Translations under genes and position numbers: made by a program
Notes under the pieces: generated by a model
Database searches by the model: none
What the model was told of the DNA's origin: nothing
What the model saw: only the letters and a program-made list of their open reading frames with translations
DNA from: Toxotes chatareus
Taxonomy: Eukaryota > Chordata > Actinopteri > Toxotidae
Reading direction: 5' to 3'
Length of the DNA: 64,000 nt
Assembly (NCBI GenBank): GCA_016801885.1
Contig: CM028887.1
Coordinates: forward strand, 23,049,115-23,113,114
Shown: positions 58,143-64,000 of the stretch, piece by piece
Numbering within the stretch: position 1 is the stretch's first letter
Layout of the letters: the number at the start of each line of letters is the position of its first letter

Positions 58143-58500
58143 ATCCATAAAGGAATACTTTCACATGTGGGGAAATATGCTTATTCACTCTCTTGCTGAG
58201 AGTTAGGTGAGAACACTGGTAAGACGTTTATGTCTGTGAGTTAAACGCGAAGCTCCTGCCAGCAGCTTGTTAGCTTAGTTTAGCATAAAGACAGGAATAG
58301 AGGCAAACAGCTAGCCTGGCTCTGTTCAAAGGCAACAGAATCCTAGCCTTAGCTCTAAAACTCACTAATTAAGGCGAGCATATATATACCCATATATAAG
58401 CACATATACACATCTCATTTGTTTAATCCATAATCATTGTAGAGGGGGAGTTATGTGCTGGGTTTTTTGGCCAGGTGCAGTGATATCCTGCACCTATTCT
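58143..58500 (+). mobile_element. Teleost repeat family A, long copy
   Basis: 'ataaaggaatactttcacat', 'gggaaatatgcttattcact', 'cttgctgagagttaggtgag', 'agcttgttagcttagtttag', 'aaacagctagcctggctctg', 'ctcactaattaaggcga' and 'tcatttgtttaatccata' follow the family consensus from start to far end ('ggccaggtgcagtg' near 58471). It is the most complete copy in the window. Confidence 0.75.
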
Positions 58501-58512
58501 ACACTTGAACAA

Positions 58513-59075
58513 TGTCACAATGACTGGCTCAGTCCTGTTGTCTTCATTTTGCCTATGTGTCCCTTCCTTCAGTCACATTCCCACTTTCCCAAGCCCCTAC
58601 ATTTATCTGAGGTTTAGCAGTCATTGCTATGCTCTGTGCGTCCACCAGATGCCCTCTAACTTTCCTACCTGACCAATCACCTGACTCACACATCCACCTG
58701 CCCTGCAGTAACTCCTGATCACTTTATCTTCCCCACCCTTACACACCTGTTCCCATTTCCTTATTAGCCCTGCCAGTAAATCCACCTGTCATTTGCCCAA
58801 TCATTTACGTGCTCATGCCGCAAGCTTTCTGTAATACTCCTGCCACTCCTGTTCTTTTTTTCCCTGTTTTCTTTTTTCTTCATCTTTACCCATGTTTTGG
58901 ACCACCGTCTGTTTTTTGACCTGACTACCTGGACCAACTTTCACCTTTCATTAAAAGTCATTTAACAGCACCTGTCTGCCTGAGTGTCTGCATTTGGGGT
59001 ACAGAGGAACTTCATTCAGTTTAGTTCCCTCAGCATTGACCCCAGTGGCTTTTGACCTCCACACTTCATGGACCT
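58513..59075 (+). mobile_element. Possible diverged LTR
   Basis: It starts TGTCACAATGACTGG. Like the LTRs at 37652 and 38343 it has a C/T-rich body, 'tttcattaaaagtcatttaa' (polyadenylation-like) and the family's 'gtctgcatttgggg' near 58985. The right border and target duplication are not clear. It directly follows the family A copy. Confidence 0.4.
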
Positions 59076-61878
59076 GTCACAGAGAGACAGGCAGCCCTTC
59101 CACAACATGGTCAGCTTAGACAATGGTTAGACCACTTAGATCCTTTACTATCCACTGACCACCTCACACAGTGTTAATGCTCCCACCCCCCATCCACACA
59201 CACACGCAGACACACGCACACACACACATGCTTCCCTGATGTTATTCATCGCTCAGGTCTGTACATGTGTATACACACACTGCATACTGTATATACACAT
59301 GCATTTGGATTGACCACACACCCACACACACACTAGGCTCCAAGGGGAGCCAGGGAAATGTACAGGGTATGCAAGCTGCGGCTTCATCCATCACCACTAA
59401 GCCCACCTCTCCATTTTGCCACCGTCTATCCATCCATCATTCTCTCCCTCTCTCTCTCTCTCTCTTGCTTTCTTATTCTGCCTCACCCCTTCACTGCCTT
59501 CCTCCTCCTCCCTCTCCCTCTGTCATCTCCTCCACCTCTCTCTTTTATGGTCTTGCTCGTCTCTTTCCCTCTAACCTTTAAGCCAACCTCTGCCTTTGAG
59601 CGCTGTGCTCTCTATCCATCTTCGCCTCGTCTCTCCCCTCTGCTTTCCCTCCCAATCTTCTCCATCTACCTAAAATTTCCTTCTGCGTGTCCGTCTGCTT
59701 GCTTCACTGTCCTCTCCATTTATCTCTCTCTAAGCCTGCTTCTCATCAAGTATTGCTGAGTTTCTCCCTCATTGAACACTTTCTACCCTTTTCCAGCATG
59801 TTGCTTTGAATCTTATTACTTTCTCCTTCATCTGTGTCAGCTTTTTATCCGCATCTGTCCCTCTTACAGCCGTTTTGTGATGTGATCATGTCCTGTATGT
59901 CAGATCTGGATCATACCACATTCATGCTGAGATGTATTTTACCCAAAGTTCTGATTATTTTCAGAATTCAAACACCTACTTTATATTGAGTTCGACTCAT
60001 TTTGGTGCACATCATGTTTCAGCTGTTTTAATGCTTCAGAATTCATGATGAACCTGTCTCCAGTTCATCTGGATTTGATATGGATTTAAGCGGGTAAATC
60101 AATTCTGGATCTGGGCTTTCACCTGGATTCTCCTGGATCAGTTTAATGGAGCGAGTATTCAGGAGCACAGCCTCTCTTGTACAATCAGTGCGTTTCCATT
60201 TGGGGAACACAGTGAACGCACAAACAAGCTTTTGTCATCCTCCCATAACTTTCATGAGTCCTGTCTGTGTTATTATGTAGCTCTTTGTGAGTGTGGTGAC
60301 TCTGGATGTGTGTGTGGTGAGTGTGTGTGCGTGCATGGGTATGTTTGTGTGACATTTAATATCATAGCTCTCTCTGGCATGCTCTTCATTACACTGCACT
60401 CAGTCTAATTTCATCGGGGCCTGCAGCCGTTTGAAAACAGGCCAAATACTCGATGAGAGATGAAGAGAGGAAGAAGAAGAAGGAGGAGGAGGAGGAGAAA
60501 AGGGGAGAGGTGGAACTCAGAATGGGTTGTTGATATTAAACAGCGACTGGTCTGACATGATGCAAACATGTTCGTCCACACACACTCACACGCTCATGCA
60601 CACACATTCTCACAGACACATGCACATCTGCTGCCTCCCACACAGTTCTGCATTAATCCAATTCATAGAATTAAAAGCTGAGGGATGTTTCGCTTCTTTA
60701 ACCGAGTAAGCCCCCTCCCTCCTCCTTTCTCTCTCGTTCTCTTTCTCTTGGCAAGAAGGATAAGGGGCTAAGATTAATTCCCTAGTTTTGCCACAGTATT
60801 TGATAAACAGCCACTTGTCTTTGGGACATAGCTTAGGAGAAACACAGTGAATGAATCTGAACAGAGAACAGAGAAAAAGCAGCGAGAGGAGGTAAATGAG
60901 AAAGCAAAAGTGTAGGGAGAATGAGAACGCATAGATGGAGGTGAAACCAGATGGATCAGAAGAGGAAACATCAGACAAAAAAACAGGACATAGGGGAATA
61001 AGAGACACGGTTGGAGAACAATAAATGTGATTCATTGCAAACCAAGAGGAGGAGGAAGAAGAAAAGACAAGTTGAAAGGCAAAAGAAAGAAAGACTGGCC
61101 ATCAACGCTGTCAGCTCTACATTTCAAGTCGAACTGAAATTAGCAAAGAAATCTATGTATGTGTCCACGGTGTTTGGTCTGATGGTCAAAACTGCAATTA
61201 TCAAAAAGAAGAAAGAAAAGTTTCATTCATTTCCCTGCTGTGACAGCGTCTGCTACTACTTCTATTAGTGCTCTCCAGCAGGCGTGAACTTTTGGTCCCA
61301 ACTGATGATGTCTGCACTGGCATTTTACAAGTTTGGGGAGGGGGGTACATTGTTAGCTGTTGTAACGAGGCATTTTCAACATGCTACCGCTCTGTTTCAC
61401 CCCGTGGACAGGCATCTACTTCACAGCAATGATAGCCAAGGATCATGGGCATTGTAGTACTCTGAGTCATTTGCCATGAAAAAGTGATGGACATGACATG
61501 AAGCTGAAATCATTCAAACTGGTAGACACAGCATAAACCTGTAAAAACTCTACAGTATCAAGGAGCAACATTTCTTTGTGTTGCATAACAATGAGGTTAT
61601 TGTTTAAAGGAAACCATTTTAATTGGAATACACAGGGGGACAACATGGAGAGAGGCCGGCATGGAAAACACATAAAGGCTTGAGGAGCTAATGTGTGAAT
61701 AGAGTAAGTCATCGTCCTGAGAATTTGTAACAGCTTCATCCACCATCTTCAATGTGCTGTGCTGTAGTCCTGCCGCCTGCCTGCTTTACCCAGGAGCCAC
61801 CCTTTACCTAAACTTGTCTATTTCCTTTAGTTGTAAACCCATCTGACACAGACACTTTTACTTGTTTCATGTGTAAAA

Positions 61879-61922
61879 GGGCAACTCTGGACAATGTGAA
61901 GGGCAACTCTGGACAATGTGAA
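61879..61922. repeat. 22-bp perfect tandem duplication
   Basis: The unit GGGCAACTCTGGACAATGTG plus AA occurs twice without change. Confidence 0.9.
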
Positions 61923-62910
61923 CATATGTGAAAACAGCTTTAGTTTGACTCAAGAGCTGTGTGTGTGTGTCTGCTTTAACAAGTAAATGACAGCTGTCAC
62001 TCAGTTGCCTCAGAGGGGCTTCTACATTAAGCCATCGATCTTCAGTGAAGAAATTACAGGGGACATCCATGCCTCATCAACAGTTTGAGTCCAACCTCTG
62101 GTTTCTACTCACTGCATTAAAGGCTGAACCTTGCGTGACTTCCTGTTTGAAAAGTCTGAGAAAACAAGGTGTATTTTTGTCTCAGGTCCATCTGAAGGAC
62201 ACATGTTTGAAAGCTCCAATTGTGTTATTTTTATTGATAGATGCTGAGAGGCTGTTGTCTCTCAAAGTCTAGAAATAAGGTGAGAGCGCTCTCACAGCCT
62301 CTGTGCAAGTCAATATCTTGACTTTAAAGCGATTGACAAGTTGTTTTTGTGCACAAATCCCTCAGTTTTGGCATGTTATCCTGTCTGCGTTGAGCTCTGT
62401 CCCTCATCTAGTCTCTTCCCTGTCAGATGGGGCTAGTGCCTGATTTTATTTGGCTGCTGCAAAAAAAAGCAAAGCGAGAGACGACGGGGGGAGAATAATA
62501 CAAATCTGATGTTCTTTTTTCTCAGCTGTCTCTCTCTTTCTTTCTTGTTTACTGTTTGTCTCTCACTTTCATTTTTTTATTTAACTCTGCCCAACCCTAG
62601 TTTTCTCTTTTATCTTCCAACTTTCCATCTCCCCTACCATTTTCCTCTCCGTCGTTGTTTCTCAGATCCAAATGAAGGCAGAAGTAATTGTCATTATGAA
62701 AACTCTTGCCCACTCCCTCTCCACCCTTGCTTCACTCTTTTCTGACAGGCCTTTAAATTGTTTCCCAGACAGCCTTTCACCTTGATCGGGACACTAAATC
62801 CACCAATTAAATCACCCAAATTGGCACTGTGGGCGCAGCTAGAGGGTGGGAGGGGAATGGGAGTAACAGCAAAGGTGATATATACCACACTGCCATACAC
62901 AACCTTAATG

Positions 62911-62950
62911 TGTGTGTGTGTGTGCGCGCGTATGTGTATGTGTGTGTGTT
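62911..62950. repeat. (TG)n microsatellite, interrupted
   Basis: Two TG runs around a short GCGCGCG and TATG interruption. Confidence 0.85.
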
Positions 62951-63653
62951 TTGACAGCAGGGATTGGCTATAGCTGGTGAGCTTAGTCCATCTGTCAGAA
63001 GGCCCCCAGCCCAAGGCTAAAGGTGCTATCTGTCATGCCAGATGACACAGAGACTGGGAGTCCATGACAAGGGGGTTATCATATCACAGCAGCTAGGAGA
63101 GGATGCAGGGCAAGTGGGAGGGAGGGAGGAACGGAGAAGTAACTGTAAAAAAAGAAGGGATAAGAGAGAGAGAGAGAAAGACGATAGAAGAGGAAAGAAG
63201 AAGGGCAGGAGAGGATGCAAGAGGAGAAGAGCAAAAATACTGTGAAGGAGAAATGGAGAAATAGAGGGATTCAGAAATGGAGGAGAGATAAACCAAGAGG
63301 AATCATGCAATAGAGCAAGAGCAGGACATAACAGGTGGGGGGGGGGCAAAGAGAGATTGGTGGACGAAGAGCAGAATCGGACTGACGATAGAAACAGGAG
63401 GGTAGGAGGTGAGGTAAGAGGAGAGGGGATACTGTAGATATGACTGATGGAGGATGGAGGGATGAAAGAAGGAAGGCTACGATGGCTGGGGAGGGTGGGG
63501 AAATAAAACGGTGGACGGGGAAAGTGGAGTTAAAATCAGAGAAGATTTGCTTGGCGATGCTTTCACAAACTCACAACCGTATGCACACTACACACACATA
63601 CACACACATATGCACACACAGGGTGTAACTCTCTTTTCAATTACATGTGACAG

Positions 63654-63719
63654 CTGCTGTCCCCCTGATCTATGCAGTTACTGTGGCAAGGGTGACAGGA
63701 ATTATGGTGGAGCAGACAG
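63654..63719 (+). other. Candidate 66-nt cassette exon, cysteine-rich
   Basis: The left border is 'aattacatgtgacag' and the right border is GACAG followed by the full consensus 'gtgagt'. The 66 nt are a multiple of three with phase 2 on both sides and carry CCPPDLCSYCGKGDRNYGG plus two residues. The C-x5-C-x2-C spacing and GKGD could belong to a small zinc-binding or EGF-like module, but I cannot name a family. The pyrimidine tract is weak; an internal 'ctatgcag' is an alternative acceptor. Confidence 0.35.
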
Positions 63720-63721
63720 GT

Positions 63722-64000
63722 GAGTCAGAGGGGAGAAAGGGGAGGGAGAGTTGGGAGAAAGGCTTGGAAATGGAGAGGAAAAGGCCAAGAATGAGTTGAG
63801 GAGATGTACACTAGAGAGAAAGCATTCAAATAATAGCTCAACAAATAAGATCTAAAATAAATTATGCAAAATATTTAAATAAAAGATTGAATAATGATTC
63901 ATGTAGTTTGGCTTAGTTGCCAAAAAAAACCCCAAAAAAACAAAGACAAAAAAACAATGAAGGTTGGCACAGGAGACAAATTGACACTTGAGCCTCTGAT
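63722..64000. other. Purine-rich then AT-rich non-coding DNA
   Basis: Purine-rich DNA runs from 63728 to 63825, then A-rich sequence to the window end. Nothing else is seen. Confidence 0.5.

Larger units (their letters stand above)
59076..63653. other. Non-coding DNA with pyrimidine and purine tracts
   Basis: CA-rich DNA lies at 59195-59235, a (TC)n run at 59449-59465 within a C/T-rich block at 59430-59730, purine-rich DNA at 60455-60510 and 60840-61080, a 22-bp tandem duplication at 61879-61922, TG runs at 62911-62950, and a purine block at 63100-63540. Several ORFs over 100 codons come from these tracts and are rejected. Confidence 0.45.

Noticed and set aside
59267..59759. ORFs of 104 and 133 codons
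   Set aside because: They are translations of a pyrimidine tract with (TC)n.
61879..61922. CRISPR-like direct repeats
   Set aside because: Only two adjacent units without spacers, in vertebrate DNA.

Overview
This window looks like nuclear genomic DNA of a ray-finned fish, most likely a percomorph. The reasons are dense (CA)n/(TG)n microsatellites, AT-rich non-coding sequence, and many interspersed repeats that I recognise from teleost genomes (sequences around 'AATAGTTCAACATTTT', 'AGCATGTTAGCATGC' and 'GGTCTCCACCAACTCCTGA'). I see no intact protein-coding gene, no rRNA or tRNA, no CRISPR array and nothing prokaryotic. It reads as intergenic sequence or the inside of one or more very long introns.

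Layout. 0-10 kb: anonymous AT-rich DNA, an LTR-like copy (1052-1771), fragments of two teleost repeat families, and a possible conserved element near 8.0 kb. 10.5-11.3 kb: decayed LINE endonuclease (-). 14.9-17.1 kb: decayed two-gene DNA transposon, with a YqaJ-like nuclease remnant (+) facing a DDE_Tnp_4-type transposase remnant (-). 19.1-20.1 kb: an unidentified 138-codon ORF, a LINE tail and the end of an RTE/Rex-like LINE coding region. 22.0-22.7 kb: a TTAA-started repeat and a complete 226-bp hAT-type MITE with a perfect 8-bp target duplication. 28.7-29.5 kb: patchwork of repeats. 30.4-31.1 kb: microsatellite-rich DNA. 35.3 kb: short non-LTR insertion with 13-bp duplications. 37.6-38.9 kb: two solo LTRs, each with a perfect 5-bp duplication, inserted into an older repeat. 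43.1-44.1 kb: hAT-like non-autonomous element. 45.9-59.1 kb: more repeat copies, an AP-rich set of LINE tails, another possible LTR and long purine tracts. 59-64 kb: pyrimidine and purine tracts and one candidate exon at the right edge.

Genes. Five short stretches have splice-site-like borders, most with an open frame: 21357-21470, 25931-26048, 31766-31843 and 63654-63719 on +, and 44556-44723 on - beginning with ATG in good context. None matches a protein I can name, so each is a candidate only. No set of genes acting together can be claimed. The clearest biology in the window is transposon history: one broken two-protein DNA transposon, two hAT-type elements, LTR retrotransposons reduced to solo LTRs, and several truncated LINEs.
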